Of a DNA stretch of 64,000 nucleotides, positions 22,417 through 33,763 are shown in pieces (the stretch's first letter is position 1; the number at the start of each line of letters is the position of its first letter). The position numbers and the translations under genes were made by a program. The DNA comes from Bursaphelenchus xylophilus (taxonomy: Eukaryota > Nematoda > Chromadorea > Rhabditida > Aphelenchoididae): NCBI GenBank assembly GCA_904066235.2, contig CAJFCV020000002.1, positions 10,230,001 through 10,294,000 on the forward strand, in the 5' to 3' direction. The notes beneath the pieces are model-generated. The model did no database searches. It was given only the letters and a program-made list of their open reading frames with translations, and had not been told where the DNA came from.

Positions 22417-22697
22417 CAGTGACGGACGTTTTGAGGTTGAGGGGAACACTTGACCCAAAGAGGAAATTTTGGGTCAAGTGTTTCTCTCGGCGTATTTGTG
22501 CCGGACCTGACCCAGTGGCCAAAAACGTACTATTTTGCATCCGGGAAGTATCAAAAAATGTTTCAAAATGCCTCCCTCTCCAACTCAAAAAACTCCGTTT
22601 CGAAGGGCACACTTTTGAAACCGGAGTTTTTTTTCACTTGGAAAGGGAGGTATTTTGCCACATTTTTTTGATACTTCCCGGATGCAAAATGGTACAT
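22417..22697. mobile_element. F2 MITE directly upstream of DHCR24
   Basis: The left end CAGTGACGGAC is joined straight to GTTTTGAGGTTGAGGGGAAC, followed by the standard F2 body and its inverted half (GATACTTCCCGGATGCAAAATGG). The right terminus is lost. It ends only about 45 bp before the DHCR24 start codon, so it occupies the gene's immediate 5' region. Closely related to the copies at 21049 and 24983. Confidence 0.85.
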
Positions 22698-22741
22698 TTA
22701 GGGCATGCAAGCGTATTTTACAAAAAAAAATTACTTTCAGG

Positions 22742-25407
22742 ATGTCCAGTTTTGTCGAGAAACTCCGAGCTCGCACCGTGCGATGGCTGGAGGACAACCG
22801 AGGGCTGGTGATTGTTGTGTTCTGTTTGCCGGCTAGTTTTGTAAGTTTATTGCGAATTTTACTTCTCAAAAAAAATTTTTTTTTGTCATCATGAAGCTGC
22901 CAGATTTTCTCCTATTATTTAATAGAACTTTTAGTGGTCAAAATCTGATAATTTTTTCAGCTCTTCGATTTGGGGATGCAGATTCGTTGCTGGATCCAAC
23001 GAACCTTTTTCTCAGCTCCTCAAGACCATTTGAAGCGCGTCCGAAAGATCCAAGAGGCCGTTCGAAAATGGAACGAGCAGCCGGTCAGCGAGCGGAGACC
23101 AATGTGCACCGCCAAGCCCACTTGGCTCAGTCTATCGACCACATTTTTCAGAAAAGTAAGCAAAAATAGAGCGAAATTATCGTTTCTTTACTCGAAAAAT
23201 GCATGATCCAACTTTCAGGACAAATGCCATCAAATCCCAATCCCATTGTACGACATTTTGGAGCTGAATGAGGAGAAAATGACAATCAAAGTGGAGCCAA
23301 ATGTCACAGTGAGAGACTTGACCCGGTATTTGACCCCTAAAGGATATACTTTGGCCGTTACGCTGGAAATTGGAGATGCTACTGCTGGTGGATTGGCTTT
23401 TGGAGTCGGCATGACCACCTATTCTCACAAGGTAAGCTGATTATGGGGGTTTGTGACCGAGAGAAAGACTTGACTCAAGAAATTTAATTCGAGTCAAGTC
23501 TTCCGTCGGAACAAAGAAAAATTTTTAAAAGTGTTTGACAACCTTTTACCAACCCCAATTTTTCATTGAGAGAAAGACTTGACTCAAAAAGACAAGAAAT
23601 TCCATTTTTGAGTCAAGTCTTTCTCTCGGTAAAAAAAACTTCATTTTTTATGGTAAATTCAATTCGAATTCCTTCAGGCCGGTCTATACCAAGAAACAGT
23701 GGTTTCATACGACGTTGTAACCGCCGATGGTGAGCTAATTCACGTAACAAAAGACGAGCACTCGGATCTTTTTTATACCCTCCCTTGGTCTCACGGAACC
23801 CTTGGATTTTTGGTCGCTTTGGAGGTTCAAATCATCAGAATCAAGCCCTACGTGCATATGCAATACATTCCAGTAAGCTTAGACATAAATATTCGAAGAT
23901 TTTTTTAAATAATTTTGAGTCCCACCACGAAAACTTGGAATTATTTGGCATTCTGTTTCAAGCTAATTTTATGACAAATTATAGGTCCACAGTCAAGATG
24001 AGTACTGTAAGAAGATGATGGAGCTGTCTGGGGCCAACAATAAGGACGCTAAAGTTCCCGACTATTTGGAGGCGACAATTTATACGAAAGATGACGCAGT
24101 AATTATGGTCGGAAATTTCGATGATGCAGATACCCCGGAAAAGAAAAGAAAGGTGAATGGAAATTTTTCTGAGCTTATAAATCTATGGCTTATTTTAGAT
24201 TAACGCAGTAACCACCTGGTACAAGCCCTGGTTCTACAAACATACAGAGGAATTTTTGAACAAACAAGGCGAAGAATACATCCCAATCCAAGACTATTTA
24301 CTGCGCCATAACCGAGCTATCTTCTGGGTTCTCGAATCGATGATTCCGTTTGGAAATCACCCGGTTTTCAGGTAAAAACTGAGATTTTTTTGTCTAGTAC
24401 AATATAAAATTTTTGACTTTTTTGTCATAAAAAGTCATTGTTTGCCCTAAATCTATTTAAACTCGTATTTTAGGTTCTTCCTAGGTTGGATGTGCCCTCC
24501 TAAACCAGCTTTCCTCAAATTTACCACCACCAAAGTTGTTCGAGAGATGACTTTTGCCAAACAGGTAGCAAAAACAATAAAATTCAAACATCTTTTAAAC
24601 TCTCCAGGTCTTCCAAGACATCGTAATGCCTCTATCAACGCTCAAGGAGCAAGTGAACACTGCCATTGACCTTTTTGACACCTATCCTTTGCTCGTTTAT
24701 CCATGCCGAATCTACGATCATCAGCGTGGTCCACAAGGTCAAGTTCGATCGCCGCCCGAGAAATTGAAGACCCCAGGGACTAACTGGGCCATGTTCAATG
24801 ACTTGGGAGTTTATGGGACACCGGGGCCAGTGAAACGACGAGAACATTACAATCCAACTACCGCAATGAGAGCCATGGAGAAGTTCACTCGTGATGTTGG
24901 AGGGTACTCCTTCCTGTATGCGGACATTTTCATGACCGAAGAGGAGTTTGAGACCATGTTCGACCTTACGCTTTATCGACAGGTGCGTTTTGAGGTTGAA
25001 AGGAACACTTGACCCAAAGAGGAAATTTTGGGTCAAGTGTTTCTCTCGGCATATTTGTGCCGGATCTGATCTAGTGGCAAAAAACGTACCATTTTGCATC
25101 CGAGAAGTATCAAAAAAGTTCCAAAATACCTCCCTCTCCAAGTGAAAAAACTCCAATTTCCCTTCAACACGGAGTTTTTTCAGTTGGAGAGGGAGGCATT
25201 TTGCCACATTTTTTGATACTTCCCGGATGCAAAATGGTAGATTTTTTGCCACTGGTTCCGGCACTGTATTTTACACTCTCTTATGTTACAATTTACCTTC
25301 AGGTTCGCGAGAAATACCACTGCAACGGCGCTTTTCCCACTTTATACGACAAGGTTAAGCCAGAAATTGATGTAATTGCTATTGGAAACGAGTATGGGAA
25401 GCAGTAA
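22742..25407 (+). CDS. DHCR24: Delta(24)-sterol reductase (DHCR24/diminuto family), 9 exons
   Basis: FAD-dependent membrane oxidoreductase of the family that reduces the C24 double bond of sterols. Exons: 22742-22840, 22961-23155, 23219-23431, 23678-23872, 23985-24152, 24199-24371, 24474-24564, 24608-24982, 25303-25407; all gt-ag, frame kept, 537 aa (human protein is about 516). Residues 21-38 form a membrane anchor ending in LFDLG. The FAD-binding PCMH domain is about 80-240, with diagnostic GDATAGGLAFGVGM, TYSHKAGLYQE and SDLFYTLPWSHGTLGFLVA. The C-terminal region has YKPWFYKH, IPFGNHPVFR and YADIFM motifs. The start is chosen because a strong acceptor (TTACTTTCAG) lies one base before the ATG, suggesting trans-splicing. 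Nematodes are sterol auxotrophs, so it probably modifies dietary sterols (inference). Introns 3 and 8 carry F3 hairpins or F2 DNA. Confidence 0.95.
23459..23628. repeat. Two F3 hairpins in DHCR24 intron 3
   Basis: Two small inverted repeats (23459-23509 and 23567-23628) with arms GAGAGAAAGACTTGACTCAA and its complement. Same family as hairpins in the zinc-finger and MCCC1 introns. Confidence 0.85.
24983..25268. mobile_element. F2 MITE forming most of DHCR24 intron 8
   Basis: F2 sequence (GTGCGTTTTGAGGTTG, F3 hairpin, GTGCCGGATCTGATCTAGTGGC, inverted half, CCGGCACTG) begins exactly at the splice donor after exon 8 and fills nearly the whole intron. The left terminus is missing. The donor thus lies at the boundary between exon and transposon. 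Confidence 0.85.
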
Positions 25408-25658
25408 ACGACCCGAAAAACCTCTTCACACAACCACAGAGCCAGTTTTTGTTAGTTGACAGAACAATTTCTCAATGAATCAATTAAAATTATCATTTAT
25501 TCACCAGGTTTTACCCTAAAAAAAGACTAATACAATATTACCATGTGGGAAGCCACAGTAATCGACTACGAAAAAGTGAAGTTAGACGAGTTTTACCCTG
25601 CGGCAGGAGAGAGAATTATGCTTTTAAAAACGCGTTATCACCGTTTCTTTTTTGAGCC

Positions 25659-28600
25659 TTAGAGCGTCGATTTTTCGCCGCGGGTTCGGCTCAGAGATTC
25701 TTGGCTTGCGGAGAGGATCAGACGGCCATCGCGGGTCCAGAGACGGCCTTCGGAGAACGCACGACCATTCTCTGCAATTGGTAAGATGCAATGATCTTTT
25801 TGTGGACACACAAAGTTCAAAATTTGGGGAAAAGTCATGAAAATCTTGGATTTTTTGATTTTTTAAAAATATTCAAAAATCCTATGCCTCAAATAAAATT
25901 CGTAGCTTTAAAATAGTCTCAAAACATGACTCCTGTCAATACAGTCTATTATTTATTCATTTACCCGAAATGGAATTGAAAAACAGGGTTTTATTATATT
26001 ATCCATGTCTATCAGATAAATACCTCAAAATTTCCTCAATTTTAACCTCTCAACCAAAAAATTCTTAGTCTACCCTACTCAATAATTCCTCAGCTATCTC
26101 TATATATAACCATCTACCTATTACGACTCTATTCTGATCAAAAAAGAATCATTTTTTATATTTTCTATGCCCATTAGATGGAAGCTCCAAAATCTGCCAA
26201 TTCCAGCCCTCTCAACCTAAAGTTCTCTGTTCTAAATACTCAACATTCCTTTAGCTATCTTTAGATACCACCATCGCTATCCCTTGCCCCAGATTATAGT
26301 TAAAATCATTCATTTTTTATATTATCCATGACATTTTTGGGAAAATTTTATACAGGGTGGGGCATCTTCGTGGCCCGATTTGAATTGGCTATAACTTCTT
26401 TAGTTTTTGGCCAAATTTTAAAATTCTTTTTTTCCCTGAATCGTCAGCCAACCCCATTTTGTTTCATACCAAATATGTTATACATAGTAAGTGTATATCT
26501 ACAGTTATTGGATTTATTCTTGGAGTTCATTTTTTCGGTCGTTTTTCGGTTGTTTTTTCGGTCTTTCCCGGTGTGTCCAGAAATGGAGTACGGTCCGGAA
26601 GAAAAATACGGTGGAATTTCCCCTCCCGAAAATCGACGATGACAATAAGAACAAAAAGTGAAGATCAACCTCCAGAGTTCGTCGAATGGTCCTTGCTGAA
26701 GGCATTCCCTCGGTTCTGGCCAAACTTCGTGTATTCATATGCGGATTTTCTCGGAATTTTGACAAAACTTCTTAAATTTTCAGCTCCGTTCGTACTCATC
26801 TTTCCTGCTTTTTTTGTTTCCTGTTAACGCTGCCAGTCTCAAGGAACTTATTCCACGAACGTCGAATTGTCTTGCGATCTGGAGGTTAGGCATTGCGTCC
26901 GTATTTCATGCGTTATCCCCATTTGAAAATTTAGCGCCGAACCGTACTTGCTCTACCAAACCACAGACCAAGCCTTTTCTTCCACACCGGACTCCATTTT
27001 CGGACACACCGGGAAAGGCCGAAAAAACAACCGAAAAACGACCAAAAAATGAACTCCAAGAATAAATCCAATAACTGTAGATGACACTCACCTATGTGTA
27101 ACATATTTGGTATCAAACAAAATGGGGTTGGCTGACGATTCAGGGAAAAAAAGAATTTTAAAATTTGGCCAAAAACTAAAGAAGTTATAGTCAATTCAAA
27201 TCGGGCCACAAAGATGCCCCACCCTGTATTATCCTTCCCATTTCTCTATTCCTCGTCTTCTTCTTGCCTAAAATCCAAAAAAAAAGCTCCAATGTAAAAC
27301 AACTTACTCGACCATGGGCTCCAATTCTCGTACAACAACCATTCATCGGCTCGGAAATCATCTTCATGGAACCTAACAGTATGATCCAAAGAGAACAACA
27401 TAGACGGGACATAACCATTGCTCACATGCGGCTTATTCGCTACATTGACAAGGGTCGCATCTGTGATGTATGCGACCAAAAATCGATGCAGATCCTTGCA
27501 ATTATCCAACGGAACGGCGCATCTCAACCATACACACAAAGGTTCAACTCCAAACTTGTCAAGAGCAAAGTATTTTGTGGGGTTGCAGGCGCGGAATTCG
27601 AACACATCGTCTTCAGCGCCATCGACCCGATGGGACATGTCCATTTCGATCATTTTGGGGAGTTGAATCTCGCCTGCTCGATGTTTTGCCAGGTGTTCGC
27701 GGCAAAAGTCGATGTTGTCGACCAATTCCTCGGGCATTGGAACTTTCGGCATGGCGGTTTGATGCTCTATGGAGGTTGGTTCCTTCTGAAATACTCCATT
27801 TTTCAAAATATTTCCTTTTATTTCAGCATTTCGATATTATCCATGACATCGACCTAAAAATCAAAACAAAAAATTCAAATACTCACCGAGCAGAAAGACG
27901 CTTGGCTAATAAATACTGTTTTTCCATCTTGTTCGGCCTGAACCGATCGAGTGCAATAACTTCGGCCGTCGCGCACTCGGCTGATCTTATAATCGACAGG
28001 CTTCTTGACGGAAACATTCAAAATAAAGAAGGAATGGATGGCATGGGGCGAGAATTTTTCGGTGTCCACAGTCTGCACAGCAGCCTGAAGGGATTGAGCA
28101 AACAACAAACCCCCGTAGGCGTTATCACCCCGGCCAGTCGGACTGATCAGGAAGTTTGATCTGAAAATAGAGAATTTATAGGATAAATCAGTGAAAAAAG
28201 TTGCCCGAACTTTTAAAAGCACATAATCTTTATCCTGTTTGCCGCTTATAACCATAAACAGCGAGAAAACATTAAAAATTTGCGTAAAACATGTCAAGCT
28301 GACATGGATAATATAATGTTTGTCGTAAAAACCTCCCGTTTCACTTATAATAGCCTAAATATGCCATACGCGTCCAATTTAGCACATATACTTCTCCATT
28401 TCCCCAGTAATTTTGAAGGAATTCCATTATCCATGTAATGGATAATGTAATTATCCTGCTCCTCTGCAGAGTAAAAGAAAACGCTATTTCAGACCCTACA
28501 GACTTTGTCTTTGTCCATTATTTCTGAAAGAATTCAAAAAACAACGTTCCGAGCAAAAATTATATTATCCATGGCAAAAGCAGATGTCTGCAGCAAGAAC

Positions 28601-28822
28601 TCAACAAAAAATAGCTTAATTAGTGCATTTTTTGTGCGTAAAAGAAACAACAAGCCAGTAAACTTCTATTACATGCCTGACAACATCATTTCCACTTCAT
28701 TTAGTACCTAAAAATCGAAGAACAACAAAAATTGTAAACTCTTACCGAAAAACATCGCCCTCCACCTTGTCGAGATGCTGGAGTTTGTGTACATAGTCTG
28801 GACTGGCCCGAGAGGATGCCAT
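25659..28822 (-). CDS. ACOT8: Acyl-CoA thioesterase, ACOT8/TesB type, 4 exons
   Basis: Hydrolyses acyl-CoA to free acid and CoA; the family is mostly peroxisomal. Exons on the minus strand: 28746-28822, 27887-28160, 27308-27785, 25659-25771; frame kept, 313 aa (human ACOT8 about 319). Double hotdog fold: the N-terminal half has PTGRGDNAYGGLLFAQS and AIHSFFILN; the C-terminal half has MPKVPMPEEL, FRADEWLLYENWSPWS and EGRLWTRDG. The expected catalytic Asp-Ser/Thr-Gln set is present as D226, T253 and Q300. The protein ends STL, not a canonical peroxisomal SKL signal. The last intron (1.5 kb) holds a mariner-type element, which hides the final exon from simple ORF scans. Convergent with DHCR24; an AATAAA for this gene lies at 25496-25501. 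Confidence 0.92.
25862..26350. other. Intronic DNA upstream of the mariner-type element
   Basis: AT-rich part of the ACOT8 last intron. It contains TTATATTATCCATG near 25993 and, with one base changed, near 26313, and diverged ~150-bp direct repeats (TCTCAACC/ACAATTCC...CAGCTATCT, near 26046 and 26210). No coding signal. Confidence 0.5.
26353..27226 (-). mobile_element. Tc1/mariner-type element, internally deleted
   Basis: 874 bp with ~245-bp terminal inverted repeats, starting CAGGGTGGGGCATCTTCGTG and ending CACAAAGATGCCCCACCCTG, flanked by TA (26351-26352, 27227-27228). The short interior on the minus strand encodes about 30 residues (FRENPHMNTRSLARTEGMPS, then ARTIRR) that look like the helix-turn-helix of a Tc1/mariner transposase. 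The catalytic domain is gone. It lies within the last intron of the ACOT8-type gene. Confidence 0.85.
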
Positions 28823-30070
28823 TCGACCCTCTGAAATGCAAAAGCCATTCATTTTGTGCGGTTTGGACCACATCCGGCCTAGTGTAAGATAAGAAAGACG
28901 GTTCATACAACAAAAACTGAAACAATTGCGGAAAGCGGGAGCGCGGAAGGTATGGGAAAGACGAAAACGCTATGGACATGCACTGGAGTCAATACTACGC
29001 TCAGCACTTGCGTCGGAAATCGACAAAATTTGGAATTTTACGAGAAAACGCCGTTGCGAGGCGAAGAGAACGTGGCAAATGCTGGAGACGGCCCGGGAAA
29101 GACGAAATATTGCGCTCAACAAAGAGGGTGGGTACACACTGACGAAAGAGCGCGAAAAAAGAGGAGAGCGGTCAAAGGGATGGGAAAAGAGCGTGCAAAA
29201 TAGAGAGACGGCGGCGAAATACAACGGAAAACAGAGAGAATCAGAGAAAATTTCTCTAAATTAGCAAAAATAAGGACAATATTGGTCCAAATTGGCCAAG
29301 AAAAGACGGCAAATGATAAAAACAGACAAGACAATAATTTTAAAATACGATGTTGCCAGAGTAAGCTGAAAAAATATGTCTTTTTTGAAGAAAAAATCGA
29401 ATTTCTCTTCAAATCCGAGTCTTTCGGCGTTTCGTCTGCGTTTTGAAGTTGGACTTTGCTTGGAACGTCAGTTTATAAAGCCCGCTCTTTGCACTCTCCA
29501 AACACAGCGCTAATTCGGTTGGTGATTTAATCTTCCGACTCTACCGAATTCGATTTTTTTTAGACTCCGTAGTGAATATAAAGTAATGTAATCGAATTTC
29601 AAGCCGTATTCTGAAACTTTGATAGACTCTTTATGTCCTGAATTTCATTTATACTCGAATTCACGATGAGACGAGGAGATTTTATGGGGGGATTTGGGGA
29701 TTTTCCGAAAAAATTGGGTCCAATGTCTAGTATAATATAAAAAACCTTTTATATCGCGCCGAATTTTGACAATCTTGATCTTAAATTGAAGCTAAGATCT
29801 TGTGCTTACCTATAGAAAGTAGTGGGAAGCCATACTGAAGGAACCGGCGACGCTTTATCTCTCTCATTCCACTTAGATGTCAAGTACAATATAAGAGCAA
29901 ATTAAGGTAGAAAACTTCATTTAAATTGCTGAATTAACCCCTATTTAAACCGACTAGAACTCTGCGATCACAAATTCCAAAAAGGCGTGCTGTAGTCGCT
30001 CCAACTTACCACTACAAACTAGAATAACATAAAAAATCCCCATTTTTAGTCAAAACAAGGTCATAACTTT
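28823..30070. other. Upstream region of the ACOT8 gene
   Basis: 28930-29260 is a GC-richer island with open frames on both strands, rich in Arg, Lys and Glu on the plus strand. None has a convincing start, splice structure or known relatives. 29260-30060 is AT-rich intergenic DNA. Confidence 0.4.
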
Positions 30071-30619
30071 ATGTTATTGGTAAAATTTCAAATGTATATA
30101 CAAACCACACCATCTATACTCTCATATGAACACAACTTATGGAGAGTTTATCCAATTTTTTTATCAGCAAAACACAAAAACCCAAGCCAGAAGGCTATAA
30201 GAAACGTAGTTATGGATGGACTTTCTAGTATCAATATAAAATATAACAAGAAAGGTGTGCAGGACTACGTTTCAGATATGTTTTGGAAGCAAACAACTTC
30301 AAAAACAGCCAAAATTAGTCATTTTTTACCTAAAGTAATATACTACAACCCACATTTTACATCAAAAAAACCATACGTTTGCATATTTCACCCCCAAAAC
30401 CCTCCAAAATGCTATCAAAAAGTATCCAAGGACCTCAAAACAACTAATTTTTTTCACCAAAAAAATCTCAAAAACTTGATCCAAAATTTAATAAAAATGA
30501 AACTTTTTATGTTCAAAGTCCGTCTGGATGCAACCCCACACTCACATCGACTCCGATCAATGACATTTTATCACCTGCCCACTACAAAATACAAAGTCTT
30601 TCTCGTGCCGGAGCACTGA
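30071..30619 (+). CDS. Unrecognised 182-aa open frame
   Basis: ATG to TGA, 182 codons, unusually long for DNA this AT-rich. The product is basic and rich in Lys, Asn, His, Phe, Tyr and Pro, with no signal peptide, membrane span or motif I recognise. No acceptor or spliced partner is obvious. It could be an orphan gene, a decayed exon or chance; the lack of any family signature keeps this weak. Confidence 0.25.
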   Translation: MLLVKFQMYIQTTPSILSYEHNLWRVYPIFLSAKHKNPSQKAIRNVVMDGLSSINIKYNKKGVQDYVSDMFWKQTTSKTAKISHFLPKVIYYNPHFTSKKPYVCIFHPQNPPKCYQKVSKDLKTTNFFHQKNLKNLIQNLIKMKLFMFKVRLDATPHSHRLRSMTFYHLPTTKYKVFLVPEH

Positions 30620-30744
30620 GTTTTGGATGTTCTTTGCTGACATAAACAGATTTCTAAGCAAAAAAAGTGGTGGAAGAGATCCGACGACCGATAAAAAACG
30701 GAAGAGGAGTGATCATAATAACATTAGGAGACATTTGGGGTCGG

Positions 30745-31090
30745 CAGGACATTGTTTTAGATGATTGCCCTGATCTTCAGGGTTTTCGTGGTGGGACTCA
30801 AATCTATGCAATAATATTATTAAAAATTGCAGAATGGAAGCTCGTATGGATAGACAGAAAGCATAGAATTGTAGCAAAGTCATTTTGAGGCAATATGACA
30901 TTGTTTTAGGCACTTTCCCTGATGTTCAGGGTTTTCGTGGTGGGACCGAAATCCATGCAATAAATTGTAAAAATTTGCAGAATGGAAGCTCGTATGGATA
31001 GACAGTAAGCATAGAATTGTAGCAAAGTCATTTTGAGACACCATGACACTATTTTAGCCTGATCTTCAGGGTTTTCGTGGTGGGACCCAA
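30745..31090. repeat. Tandem ~147-bp repeat, 2.3 copies
   Basis: Copies at about 30745-30893 and 30894-31040, and a partial copy at 31041-31090. Shared words: TTCAGGGTTTTCGTGGTGGG, GCAGAATGGAAGCTCGTATG and CATAGAATTGTAGCAAAGTC. A CACCACGAAAACTTG piece of the same repeat reappears inverted at about 31215. Confidence 0.9.
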
Positions 31091-31298
31091 AAAAGCTTTG
31101 AAAAAATAGCCAAAAATGCATGAATCGAAAACCATAGCCATTTTGGCCATATTTAAGCTGTCCCGGGACAAATTCACACCATCAAAACTTTCGTTGTGGG
31201 ACCCGACTAAAATTTTAGGTCTCACCACGAAAACTTGAAAACCAAAAAAAACTTGTCCAAGACAATTTAGAAGTATTCAAAGACCAAACATCGTATTT

Positions 31299-33756
31299 TC
31301 AACGCCTACCTTCAAAGCCACTCCACGAATTATCCGCCGCTGCTTCTCCATCCGACTCCTCCAGAACTTGCTGCGGAAACGGTAGATTCCCTTCCGTTTT
31401 CATCAAAAAATTCGGCTCCGCTATCACGAACTGGCCATCCTGACCGTCGTCGGAGCTGGAAAGTCGATTTCCGAGGGATGGTTGATAGTGATGGACCGCT
31501 TTTTTGAGGAGTATTCCGGTTTCGTCACTCATCTGAAAATGGTTCTCAAAAATTCTCAAATTTCATTGATGAAAAAAGTTCAACTAGATTCAAATTGATA
31601 CTGATAGACAGTAGAGGCTCTAAAATTTTCAAAAAAGGCAATTTTACAAAGAAATATTTACATCGCCCCAGGCAAAATGCATTTTTTCCGGTTACCCCAT
31701 AAATTTTGATGTAAATTTCAAAAATCGGCTTTTTCATCGACAAGAAACACTGGTCCATCAACTAAAAAGATCGCTAAATCATCCTCAAAGACCCGTTAAA
31801 AATTTCCAACCAAATTTTTCTAGTTAGATTTAGATTATCTCATCAGATTCAGCCGGTTTTTATTGGTCACCCCAAAAAATTTCGTTTTCAAAAATCTATA
31901 TTCCCTGAGGGCATAATCCCCAAAAAACCCATTCCACAACAATTTTCAAGCCCTTACCCCATCAGCTTGATCCTCTTCGTATCCATTCACCATGCTATTT
32001 ACCAGCTCCATCACATTGAAATTGCTCTCTCCACTTTGTTCGTGCAAATACGTGACATGCCCCAAATGCCCAATCTGTTGATCGTCATAGTACTGGTCAT
32101 CCTGCAGCAGACTGTCCGGAAATTCGTGGGGAAGGACTTCATGACCGAAATGGGTGCCACAGCCGGTGATATCGTAGTTTTCGCCGGACCTTTTTATGTG
32201 CAGGTAGAAGGTGCAAGGCGATTTTCGGGGCATTTTCGTCTCATCTTGATCGTTTATGGGCGTGGAATGGTTGCATTTGAAGGTCCAGTGTTCGTCCTCG
32301 CCGTTCTCTTCTTTCGGGCGACGCTGGAGAGTGCCGGCGAAGCGGGCGCGGAGATTTGTTACTAGTGCCTAAAGTTATATAAATTATTTCTAAAAAATGA
32401 AAATTTTTGATATTAGTTTTTACTACAGACCACATACAACCCAATAAAGCTAATTTTTGAAAAAATTGACTTGCTTTCCGCATAAATCGAGTGAGAGAAA
32501 CACTTGACCCAAAACTGATAATTTGAGTCAACTCTTCCCTTCTAACCAGTGATATTTTTCGCTAATGAAACTATCTTTTCCAATCAATGCATCGAGGGAA
32601 ACACTTGTCTCAACAAGAAAATTTTGAGTCAAGTGTTTCTCTCATTTTCAAAAAATCGCAAAAAAGATTGAATCCAAAAAATTTTAATGTCATTATCTCC
32701 CAAAACCTCCAAAACTCACTTGAAATTGATCAACGCCAACGACTCTGCCCACCACCGGGTCCATTCGTATATTATGCACAACTTCCACATGTTTGCTCAA
32801 CTGCGCCAGACGATAGCAGAAGAACGAGCAAAGATAACAGAACATACTGCGTCGTTCCCGATCCGTATTATCATGACTTTTGTCCGGGTGGATGCGATCA
32901 ATATGTCGGTTGAGATTAAAACGGGTCACACAAAATTCGGAGCAATACGAACATTGGAATCGCTTCTTAGGAGGTAAATCTGAAAGAAAATTGATGTAAA
33001 ATTAGGCAAAAATTGCAGTCAAATGGTCAATCAACTGGTCAAATACGATAAATTTATTTTTTCTCTTCATTTTATATCCAATTTTACCAAAAATCGAAAA
33101 AAATCAGTTTTTTTCTAAAAATCCAAAAAGAAATATCTAAAACAAGGTCGACTCACGTTGAAAAGCCCCTTGAGACGTTGATTGAATCTCAAATGGCGAG
33201 TTCTCAGCGATTCCCAGCTGTTGGTCAAAGTGATCGGCGGCTTGACTTTCTTGAGGGTCATGGTTATGACGACGTCTTTTGTGCCTCTCCAAATTGAACT
33301 TACTACCGAACGCTTGCTCACAAACACTGCAAATATGCCTTCGAGGCTTTGGCATGGCCGGCTCGAACGTTAGTTCAATCGTGTCTGAAATACAGACCAA
33401 AATATTATCTTATCCATCAAACTGCAGAGGAGGTTGGAAAAAATGGCCATAACTTTTTTCTTTCTAAACTTCCTGGATATTTTGATACCTAAAAGTGAAG
33501 AAGACACTGTAAAGCAAATGTGCTTACCATCAAACCCATCAATATTATCGCTGGCCGTCGGCTGGAGAGCTCCGATTGATTGGGGTAGGACAAAACTTAG
33601 TGGGACATTGGAGGCTTTTCTTTTCTTTCGTATCACCTCAGGCAGTCGATCCGGATGTCGTCGAGCGATATGACGGTCAAGGTTGTAATTGGAAGAGCAA
33701 ACTTCGTTACAATGAAGGCAGGGAAATCGCTTCCTCGTCTTGGCCACCGGCTCCAT
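31299..33756 (-). CDS. Four-finger C2H2 zinc-finger protein, 5 or more exons
   Basis: Probable nucleic-acid-binding regulator; orthologue not recognised. Coding exons on the minus strand: 33528-33756, 33157-33384, 32720-32979, 31958-32368, and 31532 downward; frame kept at each junction. Fingers of C-x2-C-x12-H-x4-H form: C13/C16/H29/H34, C95/C98/H111/H116, C162/C165/H178/H183, C200/C203/H216/H221. Fingers 1-3 share a NL(D/E/N)RH core, so they look duplicated. The C-terminal half is acidic and Gln-rich (QDDQYYDDQQ). The start ATG lies 7 bases after TTTTTTCAG (trans-splice-like). The last exon can either stop at 31299 (453 aa) or splice on from a GAAG|gtagg donor at 31310, but no partner exon was found. 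Confidence 0.78.
32493..32643. repeat. Two F3 hairpins in zinc-finger intron 3
   Basis: Small inverted repeats at 32493-32542 and 32593-32643 with arms GAGAGAAACACTTGACCCAA and GGGAAACACTTGTCTCAA and their complements, 50 bp apart. Confidence 0.8.
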
Positions 33757-33763
33757 TTCTGGG

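Noticed and set aside
26459..26827. 122-codon plus-strand frame
   Set aside because: It lies within the mariner-type element and is antisense to the transposase remnant.
27264..28159. Plus-strand frames of 197-229 codons
   Set aside because: Antisense to ACOT8 exons, whose minus-strand frame matches the family throughout.
28926..29264. 112-codon Arg/Lys/Glu-rich plus-strand frame
   Set aside because: It has no ATG near its start, the other strand is equally open and no motif is recognised; probably base composition of a GC-richer island.
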